62,818 bases of DNA from Psychromonas sp. SP041. Lineage in GTDB: Bacteria > Pseudomonadota > Gammaproteobacteria > Enterobacterales > Psychromonadaceae. This document shows positions 33,585 through 44,724 of this stretch, one piece after another; position 1 is the stretch's first letter, and every line of letters starts with the position of its first letter. The position numbers were made by a program, and so were the translations under genes. Below the pieces are notes generated by a model that did not search any database, had not been told where the DNA came from, and saw nothing but the letters and a program-made list of their open reading frames with translations. Location of the stretch: the NCBI RefSeq assembly GCF_000470315.2, contig NZ_CBRF02000028.1:1-62818 (forward strand), in the 5' to 3' direction.

Positions 33585-36212
33585 ATGACTAAATCGACCG
33601 CTGATATTCGCCAAGGATTTATGGATTTCTTTGGTAAGAAAGGGCATCAGACTGTGAGCAGTAGTTCACTAGTCCCTGAGAATGACCCTACCTTGTTATT
33701 TACTAATGCAGGTATGAATCAATTTAAAGATACCTTTTTAGGCACTGAAAAAAGAGCTTATACACGCGCTACATCAAGCCAACGTTGTGTTCGTGCTGGT
33801 GGTAAACATAACGATCTAGATAACGTTGGTTACACGGCTCGTCACCATACTTTTTTTGAGATGTTGGGTAACTTTAGTTTCGGTGATTACTTCAAAGAAG
33901 AAGCGATTGGATTTGCGTGGGAATATTTAACTGACGTTCTGAAAATACCAAAAGAGAAACTGCTTGTTACTGTTTACGAAAGTGATGACGAAGCATTTTC
34001 ATTATGGGCTGATAAAATCGGCGTACCAGAAGATAAAATCATTCGTATTGGTGATAAATCACCTGAGAAAAAATACGAGTCTGATAACTTTTGGTCAATG
34101 GGTGATACGGGTCCTTGTGGTCCTTGTTCTGAAATATTCTACGATCACGGTGAGCACATTTGGGGCGGTCCTCCAGGCACACCTGAAGAAGATGGCGACC
34201 GTTTCATTGAAATCTGGAACATCGTTTTCATGCAATTTAACCGTAGTGCTGATGGTTCAATGGAAAACCTACCTAACCCATCTATCGATACGGGGATGGG
34301 CTTAGAGCGTATTTCTGCGATTATTCAAAACGGTCATTCAAACTATGATATCGACCTATTCAAAGGCTTGATTCAGAAAGTAGCTGACATAACAGGCGCA
34401 CAAGATTTACAAGATAAATCGTTACGTGTTGTTGCCGACCATATCCGCTCATGTGGTTTCTTGATCTGCGATGGTGTGATGCCGTCAAATGAAGGACGTG
34501 GTTATGTACTACGTCGTATTATTCGTCGTGCTGTACGTCACGGTCATAAATTGGGTGCAAAAGAAGTGTTCTTTTACCGTATTTATGAAGAGCTAATTAA
34601 ACAAATGGGCGATGCTTACCCGGAACTAGGTCAGCAACGTGAATTCGTTGAAAAGATCTTACGTCTAGAAGAAGAGCAATTTGGTAAAACGCTAGAGCGT
34701 GGTTTACTGATTTTAGATAACGAGCTAGATGCGCTACAAGGTAGTGTTATTCCTGGTGACGTTGTATTTAAACTTTACGATACTTACGGTTTTCCAGCTG
34801 ATTTAACTGCTGATATTGCGCGTGAACGTGAATTAACTATCGATGAAGATGGTTTTGATAGTGCAATGGCTGAGCAACGTAAGCGTGCTCAAGCAGCGAA
34901 TAACTTCGGTAAAGACTATAACGACGTATTAAAAATCGAAGGCAAAACTGAGTTTATTGGTTATCAAGCGCTAGTAGGGTCTTCTACCGTGACGACGTTA
35001 ATCAAAGAAGGCCAGCTTGTTGATAGTTTAGTCGAAGGTGATAACGCTCAAATCGTGCTAGCTAAAACACCATTCTATGCAGAGTCGGGCGGCCAAGTAG
35101 GCGATTCGGGCGTGCTTAAGTTCAGTAATGGTATTTTTGTTGTAACAGATACTAAAAAATCTGGCGATGCTTTCTTACATATTGGTTACGTTAGTATGGG
35201 CGCTATCAAGGCGAACGAGTCTGTTGAAGCTGAAGTTGATGCTGAACGTCGTAAATCAATTGCATTACATCATTCTGCAACTCATTTATTACACGAAGCA
35301 TTACGCCAAGTGTTAGGTGAGCATGTGACTCAAAAAGGGTCGTTATGTGATGCTGAGAAACTACGTTTTGATTTCTCTCACTTTGAAGCTGTATCAGCTG
35401 AAGCACTTAATAAAGTGACTTATATGGTCAACCAAGCCATTCGTAACAACTATGAAGTTGTGACTAAATTGATGGACATTGAAGAAGCTAAAAACCAAGG
35501 TGCAATGGCATTATTTGGTGAGAAGTATGGCGATATGGTACGTGTTGTTCAAATGGGTGATTTCTCAACTGAACTATGTGGTGGTACTCATGTACAACGT
35601 ACTGGTGATATGGGGTTATTCATTATCACTTCTGAAGCGGGCACTGCTGCAGGCGTTCGTCGTATTGAAGCGGCTGCGGGTGACGCTGCTGGTAATGTAT
35701 TGCAAAACTTACGTGAGCAATTCAATAAAGCCTGTGATCTTGTTAAAGGTGATTCATTCACGTTAGGTGAGAAAATCCTGCAAACGCTAGAGCGTAATAA
35801 AGTGCTTGAGAAAGAGCTAGCACAACTTAAAGCGAAAGCGGCAAGTGAAGCAGGTTCAAACTTGACTGAACAAGCTATCGATATCAACGGTGTGAAAGTC
35901 GTTGTTGCTTACATGGAAGGCATTGACCCTAAAACGTTACGTAATAGCGTCGATGAAATGAAGAACAAGTTGCAATCAGGCATCGTGGTATTAGCAACGA
36001 CGGTTGGTGATGACAAAGTGAGTTTGATTGCAGGTGTAACAAAAGATTTAACTAAAAAAGTCAAAGCAGGTGATTTAGTCAACGTTGTTGCTATCCCTGT
36101 TGGCGGAAAAGGTGGTGGTCGTCCAGATATGGCGATGGCTGGCGGAAACAATCCTGCCGCATTAAAAGATGCGCTTGCATTGGTAACTCCTTGGTTAATT
36201 GAACGTTTATAA
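33585..36212 (+). CDS. alaS: Alanyl-tRNA synthetase
   Basis: Charges tRNA-Ala. The class II catalytic core occupies the N-terminal 450 residues ([45 protein letters not shown]). The editing domain has the zinc/active histidines [12 protein letters not shown] and [11 protein letters not shown], and the C-terminal DHHA1 domain ends with [15 protein letters not shown]. Length is 875 residues, as in E. coli. It is followed 42 bp later by lysC, an order shared with Vibrio and Shewanella. Confidence 0.98.
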   Translation: MTKSTADIRQGFMDFFGKKGHQTVSSSSLVPENDPTLLFTNAGMNQFKDTFLGTEKRAYTRATSSQRCVRAGGKHNDLDNVGYTARHHTFFEMLGNFSFGDYFKEEAIGFAWEYLTDVLKIPKEKLLVTVYESDDEAFSLWADKIGVPEDKIIRIGDKSPEKKYESDNFWSMGDTGPCGPCSEIFYDHGEHIWGGPPGTPEEDGDRFIEIWNIVFMQFNRSADGSMENLPNPSIDTGMGLERISAIIQNGHSNYDIDLFKGLIQKVADITGAQDLQDKSLRVVADHIRSCGFLICDGVMPSNEGRGYVLRRIIRRAVRHGHKLGAKEVFFYRIYEELIKQMGDAYPELGQQREFVEKILRLEEEQFGKTLERGLLILDNELDALQGSVIPGDVVFKLYDTYGFPADLTADIARERELTIDEDGFDSAMAEQRKRAQAANNFGKDYNDVLKIEGKTEFIGYQALVGSSTVTTLIKEGQLVDSLVEGDNAQIVLAKTPFYAESGGQVGDSGVLKFSNGIFVVTDTKKSGDAFLHIGYVSMGAIKANESVEAEVDAERRKSIALHHSATHLLHEALRQVLGEHVTQKGSLCDAEKLRFDFSHFEAVSAEALNKVTYMVNQAIRNNYEVVTKLMDIEEAKNQGAMALFGEKYGDMVRVVQMGDFSTELCGGTHVQRTGDMGLFIITSEAGTAAGVRRIEAAAGDAAGNVLQNLREQFNKACDLVKGDSFTLGEKILQTLERNKVLEKELAQLKAKAASEAGSNLTEQAIDINGVKVVVAYMEGIDPKTLRNSVDEMKNKLQSGIVVLATTVGDDKVSLIAGVTKDLTKKVKAGDLVNVVAIPVGGKGGGRPDMAMAGGNNPAALKDALALVTPWLIERL

Positions 36213-36254
36213 AAATTAGGGGTCTATACCTTGGTTGTGTAGAAAGGAAAAGAA

Positions 36255-37487
36255 ATGGCATTACTAGTTCAAAAATATGGTGGTACTTCCGTTGGCAATG
36301 TGGAACGTATCAAAGCCGTCGCTGAGAAAGTTAAAGCGACGAAAGAAGCGGGTCATGATGTCGTTGTTGTTTTGTCGGCTATGTCAGGTGAAACCAATCG
36401 TTTAATCGCGCTAGCTAAAGAGTTTAACGATACACCCACTGCTCGTGAGATGGATGTGTTGTTGTCCACTGGTGAGCAAACGACTATCGCTTTGTTATCT
36501 ATGGCGCTACACAATCTAGGTGTTGATGCTGTTTCAATGACCGGTGACCAAATTCGTTTAAAAACGGATTCTAACCATGCTAAAGCACGTATTTTAAATG
36601 TAGAAACTGAGAACCTTCAGAAACATATAAAAGAAGGGCGTGTAGTCGTTGTTGCTGGTTTCCAAGGACGTAGTGAAAGTAATAATATTACGACACTAGG
36701 CCGTGGAGGCAGTGATACTTCTGCTGTTGCTATCGCTGCAGCATTAAAAGCGGATGAATGCCAAATCTATACGGATGTTGATGGTGTCTACACTACAGAC
36801 CCACGCGTGGAGCCTAATGCTCGCCGTCTTGATAGTATTACGTTTGAAGAAATGCTTGAAATGGCTAGCTTAGGGGCGAAAGTATTACAAATTCGCTCTG
36901 TAGAATTTGCAGGAAAATACAACGTGCCACTACGTGTACTTTCTAGTTTTAAAGATGGTGGTGGTACGTTAATTAGTTATGAGGAAAATAAAATGGAATC
37001 TCCTGTTATCTCTGGTATCGCATTTAATCGTGATGAAGCGCGTTTAACTTTATCTGGTGTTCCTGATCAACCAACGGTTGCGGCTCAAATCCTTTCTCCT
37101 ATTGGTGCTGCTAACATTGACGTTGATATGATCGTGCAAAATACATTAGGTGACGGTAAAACAGATTTTACCTTTACAGTACATCGTGATGACTACGATC
37201 AAGCAACAAAATTATTAAATGTTGTTTGTGAGAAGCTACAAGCTAATTCTGTTCAAGGTAATAATGAGATTGCAAAAGTATCTATTGTCGGTGTCGGTAT
37301 GTGGAATCATCCTGGTGTTGCACAAAAAATGTTTGAAACATTAGGTGCAGAAGGGATTAACATGCATCAAATTGCTACCTCTGAAATCAAGATCTCAGTG
37401 TTAGTGGATAGTAAGTATTTAGAATTAGCTGTACGTGCCTTACATAAAGCATTTGAGCTAGAAACAGAACCAACGCAAGAAAAATAG
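36255..37487 (+). CDS. lysC: Aspartate kinase
   Basis: Phosphorylates aspartate, the first step to lysine, threonine and methionine. It begins with the kinase motif VQKYGGTSVGNVERI and has TDVDGVYTTDPR. Two ACT domains in the C-terminal 150 residues mediate feedback control. Length of 410 residues marks it as the monofunctional, ACT-regulated type found in the alaS-lysC-csrA cluster, not the E. coli LysC type. RBS AGAAAGGAAAAGAA precedes ATG. Confidence 0.95.
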   Translation: MALLVQKYGGTSVGNVERIKAVAEKVKATKEAGHDVVVVLSAMSGETNRLIALAKEFNDTPTAREMDVLLSTGEQTTIALLSMALHNLGVDAVSMTGDQIRLKTDSNHAKARILNVETENLQKHIKEGRVVVVAGFQGRSESNNITTLGRGGSDTSAVAIAAALKADECQIYTDVDGVYTTDPRVEPNARRLDSITFEEMLEMASLGAKVLQIRSVEFAGKYNVPLRVLSSFKDGGGTLISYEENKMESPVISGIAFNRDEARLTLSGVPDQPTVAAQILSPIGAANIDVDMIVQNTLGDGKTDFTFTVHRDDYDQATKLLNVVCEKLQANSVQGNNEIAKVSIVGVGMWNHPGVAQKMFETLGAEGINMHQIATSEIKISVLVDSKYLELAVRALHKAFELETEPTQEK

Positions 37488-37586
37488 AATTAGTGCTATA
37501 TACACAATAAATAAAAGATGTATTTACTGTGTAATGAGCCATACTCATCATCTCGATATAATTAGAATAATTTAGGAGCTATATAT

Positions 37587-37766
37587 ATGTTAATTTTAAC
37601 ACGCCGTGTAGGCGAAACACTTATGATTGGTGACAACGTGACTGTTACTGTATTAGGCGTTAAAGGTAATCAAGTACGTGTAGGCGTTAATGCTCCAAAA
37701 GATGTGTCAGTGCATCGTGAAGAGATCTATATGCGTATTCAAGCTGAAAAGAATGCCGCTAGTTAA
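37587..37766 (+). CDS. csrA: Carbon storage regulator CsrA
   Basis: A 59-residue RNA-binding dimer that represses or stabilises mRNAs at GGA motifs, controlling carbon flow, motility and biofilm. The sequence [40 protein letters not shown] is almost invariant across the family. TTTAGGAGCTATATAT precedes ATG; the GGA in its own ribosome site suits autoregulation by CsrA. It lies between lysC and the tRNA genes, its conserved place. Confidence 0.97.
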   Translation: MLILTRRVGETLMIGDNVTVTVLGVKGNQVRVGVNAPKDVSVHREEIYMRIQAEKNAAS

Positions 37767-37784
37767 TACTAGTTATTCTTAAAG

Positions 37785-37808
37785 AAAGAGCCTAAGGGCT
37801 CTTTTTTT
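37785..37808 (+). terminator. Terminator after csrA
   Basis: AAAGAGCC and GGCTCTTT form a stem with loop TAAG, followed by a run of T. Confidence 0.85.
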
Positions 37809-37939
37809 ATGCCTGAAATTTACTCAATGTAGATGAAATTTAAGCAGGTTGTTCGAATAGCGAGCAAACAGAAAGTTTTCTTTTAAAAAGTGTTTGACTT
37901 GTTTTCAGAAGACAGTAATATGTGCGCCAACAAGACGAC

Positions 37940-38032
37940 GGTGGGGTGGCCGAGTGGCCGAAGGCGCTCCCCTGCTAAGGGAGTAACGGGTTTATAGCCT
38001 GTTCGAGGGTTCGAATCCCTCCTCCACCGCCA
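37940..38032 (+). tRNA. tRNA-Ser (GCU)
   Basis: A 93-base type II tRNA with long variable arm. The anticodon stem-loop is CTCCC-CTGCTAA-GGGAG, giving anticodon GCU. The acceptor pairs GGTGGGG with CTCCACC, and CCA is encoded. Confidence 0.96.
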
Positions 38033-38050
38033 TTCTTGTAGATTCTTAAA

Positions 38051-38127
38051 GCGGGTGTAGCTCAGCTGGATAGAGTACCTGGCTACGAACCAGGCGGTCA
38101 GGGGTTCGAATCCCTTCACCCGCACCA
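38051..38127 (+). tRNA. tRNA-Arg (ACG), copy 1
   Basis: A 77-base tRNA. The loop CTACGAA gives anticodon ACG, whose A becomes inosine and reads CGU/CGC/CGA. The acceptor GCGGGTG pairs with CACCCGC; CCA is encoded. Confidence 0.97.
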
Positions 38128-38190
38128 TCTTTCTATTTGCACGAAAAGACGGTGAGCTTAAGAATTGAATAAAAACAAAAGAATATCGCG

Positions 38191-38267
38191 GCGGGTGTAG
38201 CTCAGCTGGATAGAGTACCTGGCTACGAACCAGGCGGTCAGGGGTTCGAATCCCTTCACCCGCACCA
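38191..38267 (+). tRNA. tRNA-Arg (ACG), copy 2
   Basis: Identical to copy 1, separated by a 63-bp unrelated spacer. Confidence 0.97.
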
Positions 38268-38345
38268 TTCTTTATAAAGCTTACTTTTGTAAGTTTTTTG
38301 TTTTTAGAGCTTATTAATATTATTCCCAATAATATTAAGCACCAT

Positions 38346-38422
38346 GCGGGTGTAGCTCAGCTGGATAGAGTACCTGGCTACGAACCAGGCGGTCAGGGGT
38401 TCGAATCCCTTCACCCGCACCA
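38346..38422 (+). tRNA. tRNA-Arg (ACG), copy 3
   Basis: Third identical copy after a 78-bp spacer. The tandem set resembles serV-argVYZQ of E. coli. Confidence 0.97.
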
Positions 38423-38489
38423 TTTCTTCATTATCTGTTTTACCTCTTATTTTACAAATATCTTCTTATTTTGATTTTCATGCGTTTAA

Positions 38490-38507
38490 ATAGAATAAAT
38501 ATTCATT
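38490..38507. promoter_or_regulatory. ARG-box-like site 1
   Basis: GAATAAATATTCA with flanks fits the ArgR consensus WNTGAATWWWWATTCANW except for one base (A in place of the first T). It lies 410 bp before oadG. Confidence 0.35.
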
Positions 38508-38555
38508 TTTTCTGTTATTTTTTGTTTCATTTAATTTCTATTTTGCATAAATAAT

Positions 38556-38823
38556 CAAAGCTGCCATCCTTGCTATACCTGTCTAGAACGGTCTTTTCTA
38601 TTGTTTTATTCACTACCGCGATTTTAAATATAAACTCTGCAAACTAGGTCAACTTCCATTTCTTTCATTTTATAGGTCAAACCAGTACAATGGGCACCTG
38701 CGAAACACTATTCTACTAATAACGATATATATTAAAGAGTTATTGATCAAAGTAGTTTGGTGGTTGATGTTTATTATTTACATAGTTTTAACTGTGGTAG
38801 GTATTCAAAGCTCGCATCTTTGC
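38556..38823. repeat. Imperfect 18-bp direct repeat in the oadG upstream region
   Basis: CAAAGCTGCCATCCTTGC (38556-38573) and CAAAGCTCGCATCTTTGC (38806-38823) bound this interval. Each lies near an ARG-box-like site. The region between them has no gene. Confidence 0.4.
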
Positions 38824-38845
38824 AACTTGTTAAATATATATTGAA

Positions 38846-38863
38846 TTTGAATAAATATTCATT
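38846..38863. promoter_or_regulatory. ARG-box-like site 2
   Basis: TTTGAATAAATATTCATT matches all 18 positions of the E. coli ARG-box consensus and lies 56-73 bp before the oadG start, a promoter position. Confidence 0.45.
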
Positions 38864-38918
38864 TTCATGGGTCAATAATGAGTTGTCATGAGCATTTAGA
38901 AAAGGAAAGGATACATTT

Positions 38919-39176
38919 ATGGATATTTCAGGGTCTTTAGTTACAGCGTTAATGCTACTGGGTCTCGGCATGGCATTTGTTTATATGTTTTTAGGGTTAC
39001 TCTTTATTTGTATTAACCTAATGGCAAAATATATTCCTGCGGATAAACCCGTTATTACCCCTCAACGTAAAACCTCTGCAGCACCTAAAGCAGCTGGTCA
39101 AGCACAAGTAAGCCCTCAAGTTATTGCCGCTATCACAAGTGCAGTACAACAATACCGTAAATCCCAAGCAGTATGA
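38919..39176 (+). CDS. oadG: Oxaloacetate decarboxylase gamma subunit
   Basis: An 85-residue subunit with one N-terminal membrane helix ([29 protein letters not shown]) and a polar tail rich in Ala, Gln and Pro. It holds the alpha and beta subunits of the sodium pump together and binds zinc. AAAGGAAAGGATACATTT gives a strong ribosome site before ATG 38919. It is first in oadGAB, the usual order. Confidence 0.92.
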   Translation: MDISGSLVTALMLLGLGMAFVYMFLGLLFICINLMAKYIPADKPVITPQRKTSAAPKAAGQAQVSPQVIAAITSAVQQYRKSQAV

Positions 39177-39208
39177 TGGATAAAGAATTAATAAAGGAGC
39201 AAGTGAAT

Positions 39209-40999
39209 ATGTCTAAGCCTCTCGCAATCACCGAAGTTGTTTTACGTGATGCACACCAATCATTATTTGCAACGCGCATGCGTATTGACGATATGTTACC
39301 CATCGCAGAGAAATTAGATAAAGTAGGCTATTGGTCTTTAGAGACTTGGGGTGGTGCTACTTTTGATTCATGTATTCGTTATTTAGGTGAAGATCCTTGG
39401 GACCGTATTCGTGCTTTAAAAGCAGCGATGCCTAACACGCCACAACAAATGCTGTTAAGAGCGCAAAACCTATTAGGTTACCGTCATTATGCTGATGATG
39501 TTGTTCAAAAGTTTATTGAACGTGCTCATACCAACGGTGTAGATGTATTCCGTATCTTTGATGCAATGAATGATGTACGTAACTTTGAAACAGCGATTAA
39601 GTCTGCTATCGACGTAGGTGCTCATGCACAAGGTACTATTTCTTATACGACTAGCCCTGTTCATACTATTGATGGCTGGGTTGATATGGCAAAACGCATG
39701 GAAGACATGGGTTCGCATTCAATTTGTATTAAAGACATGGCTGGTTTATTAAAACCGTATGTTGCTGAAGAGTTAGTGACAAAAATTAAAGCGTGTACCA
39801 ATATCCCATTAGCACTGCATTGTCATGCGACAACGGGGCTAAGTGTAGCAACACAACAAAAAGCGATTGATGCGGGTGTTGATATTATTGATACCGCTAT
39901 TTCATCGATGAGTATGACTTACGGCCATTCACCAACAGAAACATTAGTGTCTATTGTTGAAGGTACACCACGTGATACAGGCTTAGATTTACATAAGCTA
40001 GAAGAAATTTCTGCTTACTTCCGTGAAGTGCGCAAAAAATATGTGAAATTCGAAGGTGAATTAAAAGGGGTTGATCCTCGTATCTTGTTAGCGCAAGTAC
40101 CGGGTGGCATGCTAACTAATATGGAAAGCCAACTTAAACAGCAAGGTGCTGGCGATAAGATGGATGAAGTATTAAAAGAGATCCCACGTGTTCGTGAAGA
40201 TCTTGGTTTTATTCCTTTAGTGACACCGACTTCTCAAATCGTTGGTACACAAGCTGTTATCAATGTATTGATGGGTGAACGTTACAAAAACGTCACTAAA
40301 GAAACGGCTGGTGTATTAAAAGGCGAATACGGTGCAGCACCTGCTCCTGTTAATGCTGAACTACAAGCAAAAATATTAGATGGCGCAGAAGCTATTACTT
40401 GTCGTCCTGCTGATAATATTGCGCCAGAAATGGCATCTATTGAAGCTGACCTTAAGAAGTTAGCGGCAGAGAAAGGCATTAAGCTTGCTGAGAACGAAAT
40501 TGATGATGCGTTAATTTATGCATTGTTCCCTGAGATTGGACTTAAATTCTTAGAAAACCGTAATAATCCTGATGCATTTGAGCCAGTACCAAGTGCTGAC
40601 GATATGAAAGTGGCTGCTCCATCGAGCAAAGAACCTGAGTCTTACTCTGTGTCTGTTGATGGTCAGTTATACAATGTGCAAGTGGGTCCTGAAGGTAGTA
40701 TTGACGGTATTACGCCAGTTCAAGCGGGAGGCAAAGTTAATGCAACGGTTTCTGCTAATACTGCTGCACCTGCTGTTAGCGCTGAAGGTGAAGATGTACC
40801 GGCTCCTTTAGCGGGTAACATATTTAAAGTATTAGTGAATAATGGCGATCACGTTGATGAAGGCGATGTACTAGTGATTATGGAAGCGATGAAAATGGAA
40901 ACTGAAATTCGCGCTCCAAAATCAGGCACAGTACAAGCAGTTAACATCAGAGAGGGTGATGCAGTTACTGTTGGTGAATCACTGTTCGTAATAGGTTAA
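39209..40999 (+). CDS. oadA: Oxaloacetate decarboxylase alpha subunit (biotin)
   Basis: Soluble subunit that removes the carboxyl group of oxaloacetate and passes it to biotin. The carboxyltransferase domain (about residues 1-450) starts [21 protein letters not shown]. An Ala/Pro-rich hinge near 490-530 leads to the biotinyl domain, with the biotin lysine in EAMKMETEI. The frame is open from 39173, but ATG 39209 follows AAGGAG at ideal spacing and aligns with MSKPLAI of homologues; 596 residues result. Confidence 0.96.
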   Translation: MSKPLAITEVVLRDAHQSLFATRMRIDDMLPIAEKLDKVGYWSLETWGGATFDSCIRYLGEDPWDRIRALKAAMPNTPQQMLLRAQNLLGYRHYADDVVQKFIERAHTNGVDVFRIFDAMNDVRNFETAIKSAIDVGAHAQGTISYTTSPVHTIDGWVDMAKRMEDMGSHSICIKDMAGLLKPYVAEELVTKIKACTNIPLALHCHATTGLSVATQQKAIDAGVDIIDTAISSMSMTYGHSPTETLVSIVEGTPRDTGLDLHKLEEISAYFREVRKKYVKFEGELKGVDPRILLAQVPGGMLTNMESQLKQQGAGDKMDEVLKEIPRVREDLGFIPLVTPTSQIVGTQAVINVLMGERYKNVTKETAGVLKGEYGAAPAPVNAELQAKILDGAEAITCRPADNIAPEMASIEADLKKLAAEKGIKLAENEIDDALIYALFPEIGLKFLENRNNPDAFEPVPSADDMKVAAPSSKEPESYSVSVDGQLYNVQVGPEGSIDGITPVQAGGKVNATVSANTAAPAVSAEGEDVPAPLAGNIFKVLVNNGDHVDEGDVLVIMEAMKMETEIRAPKSGTVQAVNIREGDAVTVGESLFVIG

Positions 41000-41009
41000 G
41001 GAAGATAAC

Positions 41010-42140
41010 GTGAATGGATTAATGACACTGTGGGCTGATACCGGAATTGCAAATTTCGAATGGCCTGAGTTAGTAATGATGGCCGTAGGTGGTTTGCTAT
41101 TATACTTAGCAGTCGTGCGTAAATTTGAGCCTCTTTTATTACTACCAATTGGGTTTGGCGCTATCTTAGCGAACATTCCTAATGCTGGTTTTAATGATGA
41201 AGGCGGTATGCTTTATTACATTTACCATATTGGTATTGAAACGGGGATCTTTCCGTTAATCATCTTTATGGGTGTTGGGGCATTAACTGACTTCGGTGCG
41301 TTGATTGCTAACCCTAAAACGTTGTTTTTAGGGGCCGCTGCTCAGTTTGGTATTTTTGCGACGTTATTTGGCGCTATTTTATTAAACCTAGTACCTGGTT
41401 TTGAATTCAGTCTTGCTGATGCATCTGCGATTGCTATCATCGGTGGTGCTGATGGACCAACGGCTATTTTCTTAGCCTCTAAATTAGCCCCTGACTTGTT
41501 AGGTGCAATTGCCGTTGCTGCCTATTCATATATGGCGTTAGTGCCAATTATCCAACCGCCAATTATGCGTGCATTAACAACGCAAGCTGAGCGTGAGATA
41601 AAAATGGAGCAGTTACGTCCAGTAAGCAAAAAAGAAAAAATCATCTTCCCACTTGCCGTTTTATTGATGACAATTTTATTCTTACCAGCAGCAACACCGC
41701 TAGTAGGTATGTTTTGTTTAGGTAACTTGATGCGCGAGTCTGGTGTGGTTGATCGCTTAAGCTCTACCGCTCAAAATGAGTTGATTAACATTGTGACTAT
41801 TTTCTTAGGTTTAGGTGTTGGTTCTAAATTATCTGCTGATAAGTTCTTGAACTTAGAGACGTTAGGTATTTTAGGTTTAGGCGCGATTGCTTTCTCTATT
41901 GGTACTGCATCTGGTGTGATCATGGCAAAAATTATGGGGCGCTTCTCTAAGAGTCCTATTAATCCATTGATTGGTGCTGCAGGGGTATCAGCGGTTCCGA
42001 TGGCTGCGCGTGTTGCTAATAAGGTGGGGCTTGAAGCTAATCCGCATAACTTCCTATTAATGCATGCAATGGGCCCTAATGTGGCAGGTGTATTAGGTAG
42101 TGCTGTTGCTGCTGGTGTGCTGTTGGCTATTGTTGGTTAA
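41010..42140 (+). CDS. oadB: Oxaloacetate decarboxylase beta subunit (sodium pump)
   Basis: Integral membrane subunit that decarboxylates carboxybiotin and pumps sodium ions outward. 376 residues, about nine to eleven hydrophobic helices; the conserved [22 protein letters not shown] carries the sodium-coupling aspartate. The start is GTG 41010, preceded by AAGGAAG, and overlaps nothing. The operon ends at the terminator 42171-42196. The pump can build a sodium gradient, useful to a marine organism. Confidence 0.96.
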   Translation: MNGLMTLWADTGIANFEWPELVMMAVGGLLLYLAVVRKFEPLLLLPIGFGAILANIPNAGFNDEGGMLYYIYHIGIETGIFPLIIFMGVGALTDFGALIANPKTLFLGAAAQFGIFATLFGAILLNLVPGFEFSLADASAIAIIGGADGPTAIFLASKLAPDLLGAIAVAAYSYMALVPIIQPPIMRALTTQAEREIKMEQLRPVSKKEKIIFPLAVLLMTILFLPAATPLVGMFCLGNLMRESGVVDRLSSTAQNELINIVTIFLGLGVGSKLSADKFLNLETLGILGLGAIAFSIGTASGVIMAKIMGRFSKSPINPLIGAAGVSAVPMAARVANKVGLEANPHNFLLMHAMGPNVAGVLGSAVAAGVLLAIVG

Positions 42141-42170
42141 CTAGCCCTAGAAGCTTTACTATTATTGATT

Positions 42171-42196
42171 AAGGCCACTTTTTAGTGGCCTTTTTT
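42171..42196 (+). terminator. Terminator after oadB
   Basis: AAGGCCACT and AGTGGCCTT form a stem, followed by a T-run. Confidence 0.85.
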
Positions 42197-42370
42197 ATGG
42201 TTAGTTTTTGTTTAAATTTTTGTTTAAGTTCTGTGATTTAAGTTTTATTGCTTACGCTTTATTGTTTTTTATAACTGACTTTGTATTTCTATTTCTATTT
42301 TAGTATTAATATTAAAACCTGTTTTTGATGGGATATTCTCGATGGTATTAATTTTGTTTAAGGGTAATGA

Positions 42371-42784
42371 ATGACTGATTATTGGTTGTTGTTTAGTAGT
42401 GCTTTTATTTCATCAACCTTATTTCCCGGTGGTTCAGAAGTACTGTTTGTTTATTACCTTAAACAACAGCTTTCATTAAAATGGGGATTCTTGTTAGTGG
42501 CTATTATTGGTAATAGTTTAGGCTCTATCGTCACTTATTTGTTAGGTTATTATATTCATTTCGGGCAAGAAAAAGCGGCTAAAAAATATCCTAAAACATT
42601 ATTATTCTGCCATAAATGGGGGAATGTAGCTTTGCTATTAAGTTGGCTACCGATTGTTGGTGATGTTATTTGCTTGTTTGCTGGGTGGCTTAAATTGCCT
42701 AAAACGACAGCATTTATTAATATTGTTATCGGTAAAAGTGTACGTTACTTATTTTTGTTAGGGTTCGTCGTATTATGGTCATAG
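42371..42784 (+). CDS. yqaA: YqaA family membrane protein
   Basis: A 137-residue inner-membrane protein related to the DedA/SNARE-associated group. Visible blocks are SAFISSTLFPGGSEVLFVYYL, GNSLGSIVTYLLGYY, and LLSWLPIVGDVICLFAGWLKLP, nearly as in E. coli YqaA. It has about four hydrophobic segments. As in E. coli, it precedes gshA. Molecular role is unknown; the wider family takes part in lipid translocation and envelope upkeep. Confidence 0.85.
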   Translation: MTDYWLLFSSAFISSTLFPGGSEVLFVYYLKQQLSLKWGFLLVAIIGNSLGSIVTYLLGYYIHFGQEKAAKKYPKTLLFCHKWGNVALLLSWLPIVGDVICLFAGWLKLPKTTAFINIVIGKSVRYLFLLGFVVLWS

Positions 42785-42985
42785 GTCGATAGATTGATAA
42801 AACTAAATAGGTTTAGCGCTACATTACATTTATAAAATTAAATATACTGCTTTAAACAATTTCATGGATCAATTTAAACTTTGCTTAAAGTATCAATATA
42901 TGAAGCGTTTCAATGAAATCCTTATTTAGTTCAACGAAGTTAGGTGTTAGAGTTAGCCCTCTAAAAATTTACTCTGGGGCTTACT

Positions 42986-44566
42986 TTGGCTAAAAACTTC
43001 CAACAACGCATTCATTTCCTTAACCAACATCCTGAGAGTCTCACTGAGTTTGGTCGTGGTATTGAGCGAGAAACACTGCGTGTAAACGTAGATGGTAAAT
43101 TATCTCAAGAAGCACACCCTAGTGCTTATGGCAGTGCGCTCACGCATGCCTCAATTACTACTGATTTTGCTGAAAGCTTATTAGAGTTTATTACACCTGT
43201 CGCAAACAGTGTTGATCAGCTTTTTGACTATCTGAATGATATTCACCACCACGTTGTGTTGAACTTACCTAATGAACAATACTTGTGGCCAATGAGTATG
43301 CCTTGTTATGTACAAAGTGAAGATCACGTTGAAATTGCGCAATTCGGTACCTCTAATATTGGTAAAATGAAAACTACTTATCGTGAAGGCTTAAAAAATC
43401 GTTACGGTAGTATGATGCAAATTATTTCGGGTGTGCATTACAACTTTTCATTACCGGCTAGCTTTTGGGATACATGGGCTGAATTACATGACTCTCCATT
43501 AACAGGAAAAGAAGCTCAATCTGCAGGATACATGGGGTTAATTCGAAACTACTTACGTTATGGTTGGGTTATTCCTTATTTGTTTGGTGCTTCACCTGCG
43601 ATTTGTAAGTCGTTTTTACAAGGAAAAGAAACTAAATTACCTTTTGAAACTACTGGTACTGGCACTATTTATTTACCCTACGCAACATCATTACGCCTTA
43701 GTGATTTAGGTTATACCAGTAGTTCTCAATCTGATTTGAATATTTGTTATAACAATTTAGATTCATATCTAGATAGCGTTCGTAATGCTTTATCTAAAAA
43801 AGACCCTAAGTTTACTGAAATGGGAGTTGTTAAAGACGGTGAATATGTACAACTTAATGACAATATTTTACAGATTGAAAATGAGTTATATGCCTCTATT
43901 CGTGCTAAACGCGTTCAAAAGAATAACGAAACACCATCTCAAGCATTAAAAGCGCGTGGTATTGAATACATTGAAATTCGTTCTCTAGATGTTAATCCAT
44001 TTTGTAAGTTAGGCATTACTAAAGAACAGGCCCATTTCTTGGATTTATTCTTAACTTGGTGTGCAAGTGTCGAATCGCCTGAACTCTCACAACAAGAATA
44101 TCAAGCTTGTGCAGATAACTTTAATCAGGTCGTTACTCGTGGTCGAGATCCTGAGCTTACATTAACGATTACAGAGCAAAGTCATGATGTTGCTGGTTGG
44201 GGTAAATGGTTAAATACACAACTTGCTGACATGGCTGTTTTATTAGATAAAAACAGTAAAGATGATTGTTATCAAAATGCAATGAAACATATTAGCCCGC
44301 GTTTTGAACATTCAGAAAATACTAGCTCAGCCCGAATTTTAAATTGTATTAAAGATTCTCAAGGTGATAATGGTTCTTTAGCGTTAAAACTAAGTAAGCA
44401 ATATAAGGCCGAGTTAGAAGAGCAACCTTATATGATTTGGTCTGAGGAGATCTTTGCAGAGCAGAAGGCAGAATCAATCGATAAGCAAAAAAAGATTGAA
44501 GCGGCGGATACACTATCGTTTCCTGACTTTTTAGCTGATTATTTTGAAAGTGCTAAAAAACAGTAA
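42986..44566 (+). CDS. gshA: Glutamate-cysteine ligase
   Basis: Makes gamma-glutamylcysteine, the first step of glutathione synthesis. It carries RGIERETLRVNVDGKLSQ, TTDFAESLLEFITPV, SGVHYNFSLP and YIEIRSLDVNPF, the blocks of the proteobacterial GshA type. Length is 526 residues (518 in E. coli). The start is TTG 42986, with TGGGGC upstream; E. coli gshA also begins with TTG, which limits its output. A hairpin terminator follows. Confidence 0.95.
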   Translation: MAKNFQQRIHFLNQHPESLTEFGRGIERETLRVNVDGKLSQEAHPSAYGSALTHASITTDFAESLLEFITPVANSVDQLFDYLNDIHHHVVLNLPNEQYLWPMSMPCYVQSEDHVEIAQFGTSNIGKMKTTYREGLKNRYGSMMQIISGVHYNFSLPASFWDTWAELHDSPLTGKEAQSAGYMGLIRNYLRYGWVIPYLFGASPAICKSFLQGKETKLPFETTGTGTIYLPYATSLRLSDLGYTSSSQSDLNICYNNLDSYLDSVRNALSKKDPKFTEMGVVKDGEYVQLNDNILQIENELYASIRAKRVQKNNETPSQALKARGIEYIEIRSLDVNPFCKLGITKEQAHFLDLFLTWCASVESPELSQQEYQACADNFNQVVTRGRDPELTLTITEQSHDVAGWGKWLNTQLADMAVLLDKNSKDDCYQNAMKHISPRFEHSENTSSARILNCIKDSQGDNGSLALKLSKQYKAELEEQPYMIWSEEIFAEQKAESIDKQKKIEAADTLSFPDFLADYFESAKKQ

Positions 44567-44620
44567 TGTTTAATGTTGTTGTTTAGCAGTGCTCATTTAT
44601 ATTTAAAGCCTTTAAAAATA

Positions 44621-44652
44621 CATCACGGTTATTACTGCCAATAACCGTGATG
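44621..44652 (+). terminator. Hairpin after gshA
   Basis: CATCACGGTTATT and its exact reverse complement flank a six-base loop; a weak T-rich tail follows. Confidence 0.65.
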
Positions 44653-44724
44653 TTGTTCCTTATCATTAAACGTTCTATTAACCCTTATTGCTCGCTCCAT
44701 TAGCCTAGAGGTTTAACATTAATC

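Noticed and set aside
37883..38329. 148-residue minus-strand ORF with GEGIRTPDRLVRSQVLYPAELHPPR-like text
   Set aside because: It is the antisense of the tRNA-Ser and tRNA-Arg genes, a well-known spurious translation.
38423..38918. Integrated element at the tRNA-Arg 3' end
   Set aside because: No integrase and no repeated tRNA 3' end other than the complete tandem tRNA genes was seen.
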